Part shown: positions 35,079 through 47,834 of the stretch, in pieces
Layout: every line of letters starts with the position of its first letter
How positions within the stretch are numbered: the first letter of the stretch is position 1
Assembly: GCA_001179505.1 (NCBI GenBank)
Contig: CDMY01000447.1
Coordinates: 143,096-207,095, forward strand
DNA from: Vitrella brassicaformis
Taxonomy: Eukaryota > Sar > Vitrellaceae
Direction: 5' to 3'
Length of the DNA stretch: 64,000 nucleotides
Made by a program: the position numbers and the translations under genes
Notes under the pieces: model-generated
What the model was told of the DNA's origin: nothing
Database searches by the model: none
Seen by the model: the letters and a program-made list of their open reading frames with translations, nothing else

Positions 35079-36333
35079 ATGGGCAAGCTCACGCTGTACT
35101 ATTTCCCGCTCCGCGCTCGCAACGAAATCCCTCAGCTGACGCTCGCCGGGGGAGGCGTCGACTATGAGTACGTGAGCATCCTGTTCGACAAGTGGGCCGA
35201 GTTCAAGGACAAGACGTTCCTCAAACAGCTGCCCATGCTCGTAAGTCGACACACACACTGCACTGCACCACCACTGCAGTGCACCACTGCACTCGCACGC
35301 ACTGTTGAATGGTCTTGGGTATGGTGCGGTGCGGTGTGTGCGTGTGGTGCGAGCAGGTGCTTCCTGACGGAACGGAGATCTGCCAATCCGGCGCGGTACG
35401 AGTCAGCTGCACAGAGGCCTGGGCCTGCAAGACACACACATCACACACATTCGCACGCACCGCCTCTCCCAATGCTGTTGTCTGTCTGTCCGTCTCTGTG
35501 CAGATTGTGCGGTACATTGCGCAGATCGCTTCGCCGAGGTTGGTGCCTGACGACCCTGTCAAAGCCGCATACGTCGACATGGTACCAACGGAATGGACAG
35601 AAGCAATCAGTGGCCGGTCGTGGCAAGGGCGGCTCAGTGGCGACTGGTGTCAATGTGTGTGTGTGTGTGTGCAGATCTTCGAGATGTGTCAGGACAAGCG
35701 CGTGCAGGTCATCGATCCGGTGAGTCCCGCATAGCACATCACATACGCGAATCACACGCAAGGAGCGACCCTGCTGTCCTGTGTGTGTTCCTCTGTTGGT
35801 TGGTTGGTTGGTTGGTCACAGATCTGCAACATGTACAGCGGCGAGCAGTTCAAGACCGAGAAGGAGACCGTGCTCGGACACCTCCAGGACAAGTGAGCCA
35901 AAAGGGAAGAAAGGGAAACCACACGCCCCCCCCCCCAACGGCCCGGCGTATGCGTCCCTCATCTATGTCCGACTCTCTCTCTCTCTCTCTTGTCCTTGTC
36001 AGCTATCTGCCGTGCTGGACGAAGCTGCTGGGCGACAAGAAGTTCTTCGCCGGGGACTCGGTCACCTACGCCGACTTTGCCGTCTTCCACATCCTCGAAA
36101 ACACACAGAACGTCGAGCCAAAGTGAGTGAGCCACCCAGCCACAAACAGACCCACAGACCCACACACACACACATGCCCATTATTGTGACATGATTACGT
36201 TTGTGTGTCCATCAGCGTGTTGTCCAAGTGGAGCGAGATGAGTGCGTGGTATGAGCGCGTCAAGGGCCTCCCGGGGATAAAGCAGTTTCTCGACAGCAGA
36301 CCCCCCCTCAGACAACTCCCGCCCGCTAACTGA
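35079..36333 (+). CDS. Glutathione S-transferase (sigma-like)
   Basis: Seven exons with agreeing phases: 35079-35240, 35357-35395, 35504-35581, 35675-35719, 35822-35892, 36003-36122, 36216-36333. The protein, about 210 residues, is full length for the family. The N-terminal thioredoxin-like half starts MGKLTLYYFPLRARNEIPQL, with tyrosines at residues 7-8 in the catalytic position of sigma-class enzymes. The glutathione-binding segment is CQSGA joined to IVRYIAQI across an intron. The C-terminal helical half has YLPCWTKLLGDKKFFAGDSV and TYADFAVFHILENTQ, the usual N-capping and hydrophobic staple region, and ends SRPPLRQLPPAN. It would conjugate glutathione to electrophiles or isomerise substrates in the cytosol. 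Exon 2 is only 39 bases. Confidence 0.92.
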
Positions 36334-37017
36334 CCCACTCAGTCACTCACCGACTGACTGACTGAGCCAGCCCCAAGCGAGCCGCCCCGACATGGTGGAT
36401 GGCCAGATGAGGGTGAGTCAGTGTCTCGTATCTAACGCTCATAGGCAGGCCGGGTGAGTCTTTTCGGGTACGCGTTAGTTGTTTGTTTGTTCAAGGGGTG
36501 TCTCACCACTTGGAGCTTTGAATTATGCGGGAGAGAGGCATGTAGGTTTGGCAGTCAGGTTTGACGTGAGGGTAGCGAAGCGTCAGGAGGTTGCAGCTGC
36601 TAGGAACCATCAGGTCAGCTTGAAATTTTGTTGTTTGTCGTGTGTGTGGAGCATGCCATGCCACCCGTTCGAGAATCTGCCTGTGGTACGTTGGTTGGGC
36701 AATACATATAGATCAGTCAGTCAACACACGCGTCTCTCTGTACGTGTGTGTCTGTATGCCGCCTGATCAAGACAGAGAGAGAGGGAAGAGCGTTTCCTTC
36801 ATTGGACAGACCGACTCTCCCCCCCTTGACCCTACAAACCCTGACCCTGATCACTCTCACGGTGGTGATGAAGAACTGACTTCCGTTGGTATTACCCCAT
36901 TATGAGCGATTTGAAGTATGTCTAGAGATGATAAACCTGGTCTACGAGCAGCCATTGCTCGAAAGCTTCTAGTTTGCGAAAAAATGAGGAAAAAAAAGCT
37001 ACATTCCGTAATGTAAA
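36334..37017. other. Spacer between GST and the tRNA gene
   Basis: Starts with GACTGACT and CAGTCACT repeats, then unremarkable sequence. Telomere-like half units (ACAAACCCTGACCCTG) lie at about 36833-36849. No gene seen. Confidence 0.5.
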
Positions 37018-37101
37018 GGCAGCATGGCTGAGTGGTTTTCTGGCGATGCCTTGCTAAGGCATTGAGCTGTGCCCGCGTAAGATCGAATCCTGCTGTTGTC
37101 G
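37018..37101 (+). tRNA. tRNA-Ser (anticodon GCT)
   Basis: The folded cloverleaf is clear. Acceptor GGCAGCA (37018-37024) pairs with TGTTGTC (37094-37100) using two G.T pairs, with discriminator G at 37101. The anticodon stem ATGCC/GGCAT holds loop TTGCTAA, so the anticodon is GCT and reads AGY serine codons. A long variable arm and G73 fit tRNA-Ser. A T-run at 37102-37106 can end Pol III transcription. The T-arm is not standard: position 54 is A rather than T and one stem pair is A.C, so the internal B box reads AGATCGAATCC instead of the usual GGTTCGAATCC. The variable stem also has one mismatch. No intron. It may be a functional but divergent copy or a decaying one. Confidence 0.85.
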
Positions 37102-37254
37102 TTTTTCCTTCCCAAACGCATTTCCAAACGCATTTTTACATCAAAGGTCTCCGTGTCAACGGCAGCGCACGGCAGCCCTTCCTGGCTCATCGACTGCTGC
37201 TCGTGTTCGGCTCGTTGAGATCTGAGAGGAACGTTCTGTCCTGTCCAGCACACG

Positions 37255-38105
37255 ATGGCGTCCAAGGCCCTCGAATTCACTCTCGGTAAGTCGCGGCACG
37301 ACAGCCAGGCACACCGCACACTCATTCAGTCAGTCACATGCATCTCTCTCTCACTGTCAGGTCTGCATCTGGCGCCGCTGCCCACCACTGCCCGTGGTAC
37401 GCCCTGCTGCCTGGCGTCCCATCCCAAGAGGGACGTGGTGGCCTACTGCAGCGGGACCAACGTCGTCATCCGAAACCTGCAGCCAGCGGTCAGTTAGTCA
37501 AGACAATCAATGATACGTCAGTCAGTTAGTTAGTCAGTCAATCAAGGGCTTGCTTCATTCATATGGATGCACTGTGTGTGTGTGTGTCCTGCAGGAGAAT
37601 GAGTCGCCGGTGGAAGTGCTCGGCCTTCATGCCAAGCAGGCAGGGATGCAGGAAGGAACACAACACGACCCACCCCCATCATGATGTTTGGCTGGCTGTC
37701 TGGCTGTCTGGTCAGACGACTGCAGTGGCGTACTCGCCGTCAGGCCAGTGGATTGCCTCGGGAGGTAAGTGTTTACCTACCCAGGTGGGGTGCACACACG
37801 AGGCAAGGCAAGATCTGCGTGTGTGTCTGCTGTCTGTCTATACAATATTGTTTTGTGGGTCAGACGCGTCGGGCCATCTGAAGGTCTGGGGCGCCCACGG
37901 CGACCACGTCGAGAAAGCGGTGTGTACGCTGCCCTCACTCAAAAACCAGGCAACACGCGTGATGCATGTCCGTTTGCAGGACTACCCTGTGCTGACCGGT
38001 GCCATATGCGACATCGCCTGGAGTGGCGACGGCCAGCGGATCGCTGTTGTGGGCGACGGCAGAGAAAAGTGAGTGAGGACACGCACGCACACGATGGCAA
38101 ACTGT

Positions 38106-38136
<31 letters not shown>

Positions 38137-39253
38137 CCCCTCCCTCTCGGCATGTCAGGCTGGGAGCGGTTATCATCTGGGACACGGGCAGCAAGGCCGG
38201 GGAGATATCGGGCCACTCCAAGCGGCTGAGGACCGTCGCATTCAGACCTAATCGGCCGTTCAGAATCCTTACCGGTAGTGCCAACCATACTCTGCCAGAG
38301 ATCCACACATTTATATGTGTGTGTGTGTGTGTGTGTGTTTCAGGTGGGGATGAGTTCAACATCTGCTACCACGAGGGCCCACCCTTCAAGTTCGGCCACT
38401 CCCTGTCCCTTCACACCAACTTTGTCAACGCCATCAGGTGGGCAGGCAGGCACACAGACACCTGCACACCTTCACACACACACGTGTGTGTGTGTGTGTG
38501 TGTGTGTATGCCTGTGTGTGTTAGGCATGCGCCAGAGGGCTACGACCGTCTTGTGTCTGTGGGGTCTGACGGCAAAGTCCACCTCATCGACTCCAAAACG
38601 GGACAACACATCAGGTGCCTCACAGACAGACAGACAGACAGACAGGCGTGATCACCACACAACACATTAATGCATCGGTGAGCGGTTTGTCTGTCCACTT
38701 CTCCTCCCTCAGGGAGTTCGAGCGTCCTGCCGATCTATCTGGGAGCGTCTATGGTGTGGCGTGGCGGCCCAAGAAGGACTCACACATCTTCGCGACCGTT
38801 GGTCAGAACACGTACACGTAGCCACACGCTGTGGTAATGAGCCCGTATTGTCTGCCTATTGGTTGTCGGCTCGTGCCTGCAGGTGGCGACAAGGCCATTC
38901 GGCTGTGGGACGCAGGCGAGAGCGGGCAGCACATCTGCGCCACTCACGTCGGCGAGCAGAGACTGCAGGACATGCCACTGGGTGGGTGGGGTGACCTTAT
39001 ACAAATGAGCATCAAAACACACACACCATCGATGGATGCCACCTGCCCATGTGATGTGCCTGTGTGTGTGGGTGGGGGGGTCAGGTGTGTGTTGGCTGGC
39101 CGAGTCGGACAGAGTCTGTGTGGTGACACTCGACGGTCGGCTGTTGCTGTATCAGGCCACGCCAAAGGACACGCCCACGTCACTTGCCCTCACAAGCACA
39201 CTTATGGGCTCGCAGGTACAACTAACCAAGTGTGGGTGCAGCCAACATGTGTA

Positions 39254-39287
<34 letters not shown>

Positions 39288-39291
39288 CCCC

Positions 39292-39322
<31 letters not shown>

Positions 39323-40955
39323 CAGAGGAGCTACACGTCTCTGGAGTGGGTCGGTGCCGACTGGCTGGCTGCGGGCTCGACGGACGGCTGTGTCATCGCC
39401 GTACACACGGCTTCATACAAGGCCAACCAAGGTGAGCGACCACCTGCACACACTCAGACGTGCACTAAGCGTCCATCATTTCCACATCAGGTGTGGGTAC
39501 GCTGCGCGTTCGTGTGCCCAACGACAAGACCGTCACTCACCTGACGGCTGTCGACGGCCCCACACCCACTCTGTTTGTCGTCGCGCTGGACGACTGCGTG
39601 CGATCTGTGCAGCTGCCCAAAGCGCCCACTGAAGAGGTGCACACACATCAGCACATCACATCAACAGACACGCTTGCTTGACCACCCAGCCCGTCTCATC
39701 ATCTTGATGCCCTCCCTGCCTGCAGGCATCGACCCTCGTTCTGCCCATCAGCGGCGTCAAACTCCCCGGCCGGCCGCTGGGCGTCCTCGCCCTCACCCAG
39801 ACCGAGACGACCCTGCTCACCGTCACGACACAGTCGGTCATGGCGGCCATCGCCACCCCGGTGCCCGCAGACGCCGGCGCGTGCACATGGGAGCGGAAAG
39901 TGGAGGCCATGCCCACGTGTGTGGGTGGGGGGGTGGCCGGCAAAGGCAAAGGGGATCAGGAGAGGGCGATCGTTGCTGTGGGCTTCAGGAAGCAGAAGGG
40001 GCATGTGGAAAGTTTCTTTGTCGGTGAGTGAGTGAGTGAGTGAGTGGGGTGGCAAAGAACACATAGAATTGGACCGTCTTGCTGCATGTGTGTGTGTGGG
40101 GTGGGGTGGGGGTGCACGTGTGTGTCAGGTGTGTATGTGGTGCTGGATGCGAGCCGGCCCGATGGCGTTCAGCCGCTGGGTGCTGCTGGTGATTCAAATG
40201 GATCATCGGACGTCTTGCCGGCCGTCGAGACGCTCACCGGACACCAGAGCGAGGTGTGGCGGAGACCAAGGCGTGCAGGGGCCGGGCCGGTGTCCATTGA
40301 TGTGATGCTGTGTGCGTGTGTGTCGAGCAGGTGACTGCCGTCGCCTTGACGGGTGATGGTCGGTACGTGGCCTCGGGGGACAGCGCCAAGTACGTCCTCC
40401 TATGGGACCTGGACAATCTACAGGCAAGCCTCATCACAGGTGGCACAGCCACAGACACGCCCTTGTTCTGTGGCTGTGGGTGTGTTGGTTTGTTGAGCAG
40501 GTGGTGCATCGTCAGTGGGTGAGCTACTCGTCGCGCATCACGTCCCTCTCGTGGTCGCCAAACGACACCCTGCTCGCCGTCGCATCCATAGACCGGTGCG
40601 GTGCGTCTGGTCTGCTGCATATGATAGAGCACCTACCCACACCCACATGGGACGTGCCGATTGGTCCTGCTTCCTTGGCTTGGGTGTGTGCTGTGTGTTT
40701 TCAGTGACCTGTATGTTTGGGACCGCGAGACCCCCTCGCGGCGCGCCCACATCGCCAACGCACACAAAGGAGGCGTCACGGCAGCAAGGTCAGTGAGGCA
40801 GAGAGAAAGACGATCGGTCGTTATGCTGTGCGCCCGATGCTTATGTGTGGTGGCGCGGTTGTGTGTGCAGGTTCATGCCGGCTGTTGAGGATGCTGCCGT
40901 GTGTCTGGCCACTGCTGGGGCCGATGGCGCCCTCAAGTGCTACTACATGAAATAG
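37255..40955 (+). CDS. Actin-interacting protein 1 (AIP1/WDR1), WD40 protein
   Basis: ATG 37255 starts MASKALEFTLGLHLAPLPTT (one intron inside), the N terminus of the AIP1 family with its TRG-x-P-x-x-L turn and PKRDVVAYCSGTNVVIRNL blade. Many short exons carry WD repeats: VAYSPSGQWIASG, SGHLKVWGAHGDHVEKA, ICDIAWSGDGQRIAVVGDGR, GAVIIWDTGSKAGEISGHSK, VYGVAWRPKKDSHIFATVGG, DKAIRLWDAGESG, and in the second propeller LTGHQSEVTAVALTGDGRYV, VLLWDLDNLQ, ITSLSWSPNDTLLAVASIDR and LYVWDRE. It ends GADGALKCYYMK. Fourteen blades in two propellers are expected. AIP1 works with cofilin/ADF to speed actin filament disassembly. Several introns end in long (TG)n tracts (38107-38136, 39295-39323). Confidence 0.92.
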
Positions 40956-41306
40956 ATATCTATCTGTGAGGACGCGCAGGCAAATTTTCTTCGTCATGCA
41001 TGGGATGGCCGGTCATGTTATGGTGCAAGTGACGATGTGATGTGTGCTGTGTGGGCTTTATGTTACCTGGCGGACGTGACGTGGTATTTGTCAAATGAGA
41101 CAGACGGACAGGTTTCGCGTGTGTGCACCGGTCCTGTGTGTGTGGTTGACCTCGCTGCATATATGTCTTTTGATACACACATGGCGTGACGCATCAGATC
41201 TATTAGGTCGTGTGATTGATGAGCGGTGGTCGGTGTGACTGACGTGGTGAGATGAGGTGCGATGAGTGGTGCGGTGAGGTGTGGTGTGGTGTGGTGTGGT
41301 GCGTAT
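40956..41306. other. Convergent spacer after WDR1
   Basis: 3' region of WDR1 and far 3' region of the SNF1-type gene. A GTGGT/GGTGTGGT repeat lies at 41277-41300. No gene seen. Confidence 0.5.
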
Positions 41307-41330
41307 GGCCGTTCCGGCCGGCTATTTATT
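41307..41330 (-). terminator. AATAAA signal plus GC hairpin, SNF1-type gene 3' end
   Basis: On the minus strand AATAAA (41330-41325) is followed by GGCCG-GAA-CGGCC (41319-41307), a five-pair GC hairpin with a three-base loop. It lies about 400 bases beyond the stop codon at 41730 and is the best candidate polyadenylation region. Confidence 0.45.
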
Positions 41331-41729
41331 CCACAAACAGACATGGCAGACAGAGGAGCTGACAGACAGAACGACCGCCCCTGACCGTTTGTTCATGCTC
41401 TTTTTCTGTCCTTTGCTCGTCCCCCATTCCCCCCCCCCAAGTACACACAGCGCCGCCCACACGCATATTGAGGCAGGCAGACAGACTGACAGCCAGGCCG
41501 GCCAATTGCACTCACTGCACACACCACACACACGACCAAGCACACGGCAAAGTGTCATGGGCCATTGTTACACTTATCCGTCCATTATCTCTTCTCAAAT
41601 CAATCACTCAAGTGGTCAATGTTGGCAGCTCCTCCGTTCGTTCAAAAGAAACTCTTACTGACACGCAACGCATTCACTCCTTCATCTCATCCACAGCCCT
41701 GCCTCTCAATCATCGGCCTTGTCAATCCC

Positions 41730-44700
41730 TCAGTTGAAGTGGTTTGCATACCCCGGGATCTGACGATTGCCACACACAGCACACACACAGCACACACGCA
41801 CACACACACACAGGCGCGATTCTCGAATGCACCCCCACTCTGCTGGCATCACGTCCCGTCTCTCTTGTCGACGCCTTACGTTCGGTCGTCGCACGTGGGG
41901 CGGGCCGTAGGTGTAGTAGGTGCGCCCCGCACTGCCGGGGACTGCAGCAGAGGGGCCAAACGCTGCACACACACGCGCGACCGATAACATCAACGTATCC
42001 ATCTGTCTGTCCATCTATCCATCCATCCATCCAGTTTCTCGTCTCTCGGGTCTGTCTATCGTTCACCTGGTGGAGTGCCCGCCCGTGGTGAGGGCATGGG
42101 CGAAGGGTAGTACCACTGCGTCGACACCCGAGGCGCCGGAGGGGGCGTGATCCGGCTCACCCGGGGAGACACGCCGTACGCATGGTATGCGGCGGCGGGG
42201 GGGTACTGGTGGTGGACGTTGGCGTTCAAATATGTACGATACACGGCCGTGGCTGCTGATGTCGTGGCCTGCTGGGGTGGGTGGGGCAGCACCGTCGGCG
42301 TCTGTGTGGTTGGTTTGGCTGCCGGCGACTGCGGAATGAATGGACGCGGGATCGGCGAGTTGACTGACAAACGGAGGAGAAGAGACAATAAGTGGCATGG
42401 CCGCAGGCAGCCATGCACCAGTCCAGTCCATCTCTTTGTGTGTGTGTGTCTGGGTTGTACCAGCGCTTGTGATTGGTGTTGTGTAGACATTCGCCCCATT
42501 GGCCCCACCTGACGGTGCCGGAGCCACGACGGCAGCACGCACCGCCGGTGGAGTTGCTGCACACCACACCATGACCCAACCCATCACTCATTCTTGCCTT
42601 CCTGTTCTCCCTGTGGGTCACCTACCGATCTTGGGGTTGACGTTGATTGCCGGGAACGGCACAGGCGACGGCGGGTGGTGGTGGTAGTACGTCGACTGGA
42701 GTGGCTGAGCAATGCGCGCAGCCTGGACCACCGGGCAGAGCACATGAGCTGGGCTGTAGGTGTGCTGCACAAGAGGTGCGGGCCCGCGGGCGGTCTGCGG
42801 GGCCGCAGGCAGGGGGTCTTCGCGCTTGGACGCACAAACTCTGGTAGGTAGATTCCATCCACACACATGACATGGGAATGAGTGTCTGTATCTGTAAGTA
42901 CTTGTGGAGCCCCACCACACTTACCTCGCTGACATGGGCGCCTCGGCAAATGGGCGTCTGTTGGTGGCGGCACTGCTGATCGACAGAGGCGGCACGATGA
43001 TGGAGCCCCCACCAACGCCAACACCAGGACCAGGACCAGCTCCAGCCACAGCCGCCGCCGCCGCCGAGGTCTGACCGCTCTTCGCAACCCAACCGTTTTT
43101 GTTGTCGACACGAACCACGGGAACCTCCTCCCGGCCTGTCTCCACCTTCCCACCTTCCTCCTTCGGACGCACCTCATCCAATCTGCCACCTGTAAGCGAG
43201 ACAATGCACAACGGAGTGCGCCAACAAAGTGAAGGTCACGATTTGTCTTCTTCTTACCGAATGGCTGTGGCTGTGGCTGTGCGCGTTTCGCTGCGGGCGG
43301 AGCGGGTCCGCGCGCCTTGGGGCGGGTCGTGTTCACCACTCCTGCCCCTCCACGACCAGACAAAGCGAGCGATAGCGGCCGGCCTGATGATGGACAACAC
43401 AACACGCCACCACAGCATGACAGCATCACAAAATCCGTGTTGTTTGGTATGTATTCCTCGGTTGTGCTATCCCTCTCGTGTTTGGATTCGTACGCAGCGT
43501 GGTGGCCGCCGTGGGACTTGCGACTTTGCTGACAGCCGTACGATTGACCCCTCCCCCAACGCGGCTGCCTGCCGCAACAGACCCGCCCCGCACTCCACCC
43601 CCGCCCACTCTCTTGTTGGCTCCCGCACCCGCCAGTGTCACGACAGCATGAGCCGGCTGCCCAGCGGCCCCAGCCACCACATGCTGGTACGGCAAGCCCA
43701 CAGACGTGCCGCGATGGTAGGCTACCGAGTGCGGGATACCGTAGCTCGGCTGCTTGGACGACACGACGCGAGACGCACCACCGCCGGCCTTCCTGACGAC
43801 ACCCGGACTTCCCTTGTCTTTGTCCTTATCTTTTGGCGTGGTGGTGCTGGCGCGGGCAGTGGCGGCTCCCGTGTTGATGGGCGACCTGGCCGTCAGGGTC
43901 GGCTGGGTGCCCTTGCTGCGAGTTGATGTGGCCGTGCCGGGGCGAGAGGTGGCAGCAGCTGGCGGGGCGGGCGAAGCGGGGAGAGGGGGTGCGGGCGACG
44001 GGCCCTCCTCCTCCCCTTTCTCGACCAGACGCGGTGTCTCCTCGGCCAAAGGGGGAAGCAGCTCCAAGGCTTCGTCTGTGTCGTTGTTGATCTCACCATT
44101 CTCGGCCGCGGGACAACCCTCGTTGTTGTTGTTATTGTTGTTGTTGGCCACCACCTCCCCCTCAGTGACACCCGTCGAAAGCTGGCGCAGATTTGGCCGC
44201 CCGCCTGGTTCACCACCTGAGCCACCGGCAACTTTAACGACCTTGGAGTCGTCCATCTCAGCCAGATCGCGCAACGCGTCAGTCATCGAGAATTGGGGTG
44301 GCGGGGCGCCCGCGGGCTCCCCAGCTGGCTGCTCTCGTCCGTCTGCGATGTGAGGCGGCCGTGGGATGGAGGGCCCCGGCGAACCCGACAGCTGACAGAG
44401 CAGACAACGAACAGGTAGACGAAATGAAGATGAAGCCATCAAGTCCTGTATCTCACTTAACTAAGTTTGTCAGTAGATTACGTACGTACCTGTAGAGGCA
44501 GTGAGTACATGTGTGTGACCTTGTCCCCGCCACCTTGCCCCGTCGCCTGCGTGAACACCGGTGGAGGTGTCTGCACGCCCCTCGCCGTGCTTGGGGCGCT
44601 GGCGTACACGGCCACGTGGGGAGGCACCACAGAGTAGGCCGTCGCCGGCAGGAGGGGCATTCTCGGCGGAACAGAGGCACCAGCATGGAACTGGAAGGTA

Positions 44701-47700
44701 CCAGTAGCCGCAGGCCGCTTGGGGAAGCAACAGGGCGAGAAGCTCGGCTGCTGCGGCTGCTGCTGATGGTGATGGTGGAGTGCCATTTCTGCGGCGAGTG
44801 GACCGTAGGCCACATACCGCTGGCAAACACAGACACAAACAGCATGACTCACATGTCTCTCTGTGTGAGTTCGTCGCGTGTCTTGACTGCTCACATGTCC
44901 TCTGATGGGCGGTGTGCGGGGCGAGTCGACGCCCGACGGCGGCTGTGTGTGAATGGCGGGACGGGCAGTGGCCGGCACGGCTTTGGACCTGGGGCTGTTG
45001 TTGTTGTTGTTGGGTGCGCGGGCGTGGATACCTCCGCGGTACGATTGAGCGTAGGACGACGGGATCGCTCCACCCGGAACACCAGCTGAGGGCAGCAAGG
45101 GAGGGAGAGGGGAAAGAAGGGCCGTGCCTGACACTGTGAAGGCCTGGCTGCGGTGCGGTGTGGTGTGGTGTGGCGTACCCTGCATGAGTTTCTGGCGGTA
45201 GCTGTGACGACGCCGATCGAGCAGAAAGAACCTGAGTGAACGGAAAGAACCACACGAACGGTGGCAGAGAATGTCAGCGGCAGTGTCGGTCTTTCGTGTG
45301 AGTGTGAGTGTGACTTACGTTGTGGTGATGCCGTTGTGTTTGTTCTGCTCCAGCTGTGAAACGATGTCCCGCTTGCTCATCTTCCACACACGCACACACT
45401 CGTCCAGGACCTCCTTGTCCAACTGCACCGCATCCGACCAACAGACACACAGAGACAGAGACAGAGACAGACATGTATGTATGCGTGCGCGCACATACAG
45501 GCTGTGCCTTGTCTTGCCTGTATCAATTCGATCTCCCTCCAGTTGCGGCATTGCTCACAGGAAATCACCTGACAGAGGAATGAATGACGGATGAGAGACG
45601 ACAGATGCACTGTCCGCCAGCGTGATACCTCACAGGACGGGAAGTGTCCCCCCTCTGACAACCGCGGCGCCCTCTCGGGGTCCATGATCTCAACCTGGTG
45701 ATACCTGCACTCAACCCCCCCCCCCCCCCCCNNNNNNNNNNNNNNNNNNNNNNNNNNNNNNNNNNNNNNNNNNNNNNNNNNNNNNNNNNNNNNNNNNNNN
45801 NNNNNNNNNNNNNNNNNNNNNNNNNNNNNNNNNNNNNNNNNNNNNNNNNNNNNNNNNNNNNNNNNNNNNNNNNNNNNNNNNNNNNNNNNNNNNNNNNNNN
45901 NNNNNNNNNNNNNNNNNNNNNNNNNNNNNNNNNNNNNNNNNNNNNNNNNNNNNNNNNNNNNNNNNNNNNNNNNNNNNNNNNNNNNNNNNNNNNNNNNNNN
46001 NNNNNNNNNNNNNNNNNNNNNNNNNNNNNNNATACCTGCACTCACCCACCCACCCACCCACACACGCACACACACGTGCCCAAATCACTTGGTGTCGGCC
46101 TGCCTGTCTCTCTGTCTGTCTGTCCGTCGCCTCCCTCCCTCCCTCCCCTCAGTGCCTCACCAAGGGTGCTGACGGATCTGGTCGATTTGGAGACGTTGTT
46201 TGGGATCCACCATCAGCATGCCGCGGATCAGATCGGCAGCTCCTTCAGAGACCCAACGGGGCAGCTGATCGATCGAAGACACGCAAGCACCAACCATCCT
46301 TCCATCCAGTGAGTGAAGTGAGCATGTGATGTGACGTCTGCGTGTGTAAGTAGATACCTCGTAGTGGCCATTGAGTATCTTCCCGTAGAGCTTGGCCGTG
46401 TCGGGGTCCTCGAAGGGCAGGTACCCGCATATAAGCGCGTAGAGGATTACCCTGCAATGCATCCCATCCACAACACGGCACAACACGACACAGACGTGTA
46501 TGGTAGGTATGCGTTGTGTAATGCATGCAGGCTGCTTGGGCTGGCTTGGCTTGGCTTGGCTGGCTCACCCACAGGACCAGACGTCACACCCAGCGGGCAC
46601 GTAGTGATGTCCAGCGATCATCTGCAAGACCACACCACACAACACAACACACGTGAGCGACCAAGAGAGCATTGGGTGAGGAGGAATGCATGTCTGTGTG
46701 TGTGTGTCGTGTCTCACCTCAGGGGCTGCGTAGCATGGCGACCCACACGCCGTCTTGAGCAACTGACCGGCCTGCACTCACACACATGCACAGAGAGACA
46801 GAAGATGATACCGCGCCCAACCCGGATGTGTGTACATGTGCCGACGGCTGATGCATGGAGGCATGTGTGTATGTTCCCCCTCCCTCCCTCCCTCCCTTAC
46901 GTGGTATGTATTCGATAGTCCGAAATCCACGATCTTGATGTTGCGATATTCATCCAAGAGAAGGTTCTCGGGCTTCAGGTCCCTGACAACCACAAAATAA
47001 AAGGGAGAAGAGGGCGAGACACGCGGTCCCCAGAGGAAACACATCTTCCTCCCTCCCCGTCTGCCATCTACCTGTGTACGACCCCCATCTGATGGATCTT
47101 TTCAACGCCAGCCAGGATCTGGTGAAAGAACTTACACGCCTCCCTCTCCTTGACCTTGCGCTGCGCCACGATGTAGTCGAAGAGCTCCCCGCCCGACGCA
47201 TACTCCATGATCAAAAGCAACTGGTCGTGCGTCTGCAGAATCTGATAGACACACAGAAGAAGACAGCCTTGAGAAATGGATGGATAGCTAGGTGAGTGCG
47301 GTACGGTACCTACCTCGTATAGCTGAATGACGTGAGGGTGTCGGATTCGCTGCAGAATGCTGATTTCACGCTTGACCCTGTTCCAGTCCTCGTCCCCCTG
47401 GATCTTCTCTCTCTCCAATATCTTGATAGCAACTTTTTCGTCTGAACACCAACCAACAAAACACACACACACACACACACGCACATCCAACACACGTGTA
47501 CCCATTCCCCCAGCCCAGCCCACAGTGCCCCGTCTTCTCACTCACTCGTCTTTGTGTGGGTCCCGAGCCTGACTTTGCCGAATGTGCCTTCGCCGATCGT
47601 CGCTCCCAGGACGTAGTCGCCAACCTTCTTGACTTGGTGCTTCTCGCTGGTCGCCCCGGTCGCCGCAGCACTTGCCCCACTTGCCGGGCTGGAGCCGTCG

Positions 47701-47834
47701 ATGTTGGCACGGTCACATGTCGGGCCGGAAGGGCTGACCGGCGCCGAAGGGTTGCTCACACGCGCTGTCGGCTCAGGCATGTCGGTGATAGGGATGAGCG
47801 GCACGGGGGAGGTGGGAAGCACACGCACGGCCAT
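41730..47834 (-). CDS. SNF1/AMPK-type serine/threonine kinase with long disordered tail
   Basis: ATG 47834 opens MAVRVLPTSPVPLIPITDMP. The kinase domain follows: VLGATIGEGTFGKVRLGTHT (glycine loop), VAIKILEREKI, QLYE / LIMEYASGGELFDYIV, GVVHRDLKPENLLLDEYRN, IKIVDFGLSNTY, LKTACGSPCYAAPEMIAG (activation-loop Thr and APE), [20 protein letters not shown] and DPKQRLQIDQIRQHPW. A UBA-like segment comes next (LDKEVLDECVRVWKMSKRDI, then GITTTFFLLDRRRHSYRQK), the hallmark arrangement of SNF1/AMPK/MARK kinases. The kinase and UBA exons lie on the two sides of the third gap and join in phase (TG|G TAT). The rest, about 700 residues over 44800-41730, is Pro/Gln/Asn/Ser-rich, including a run of eight Asn near 44130. 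The last exons give RTYYTYGPPHVRRPN and IPGYANHFN. No KA1-type domain seen. Likely an energy or stress-sensing kinase. Confidence 0.85.
45732..46031. other. Assembly gap (300 N), probably spurious
   Basis: 17 C precede the N run. The same 13 bases, ATACCTGCACTCA, occur just left of the C-run (45700-45712) and immediately right of the gap (46032-46044), so the two contig ends overlap. It falls at an intron/exon border of the SNF1-type gene. Confidence 0.9.

Noticed and set aside
42584-44442. Long plus- and minus-strand open frames as separate genes
   Set aside because: The minus frames are exons of the SNF1-type gene tail that join in phase; the plus frames are GC-rich shadows.
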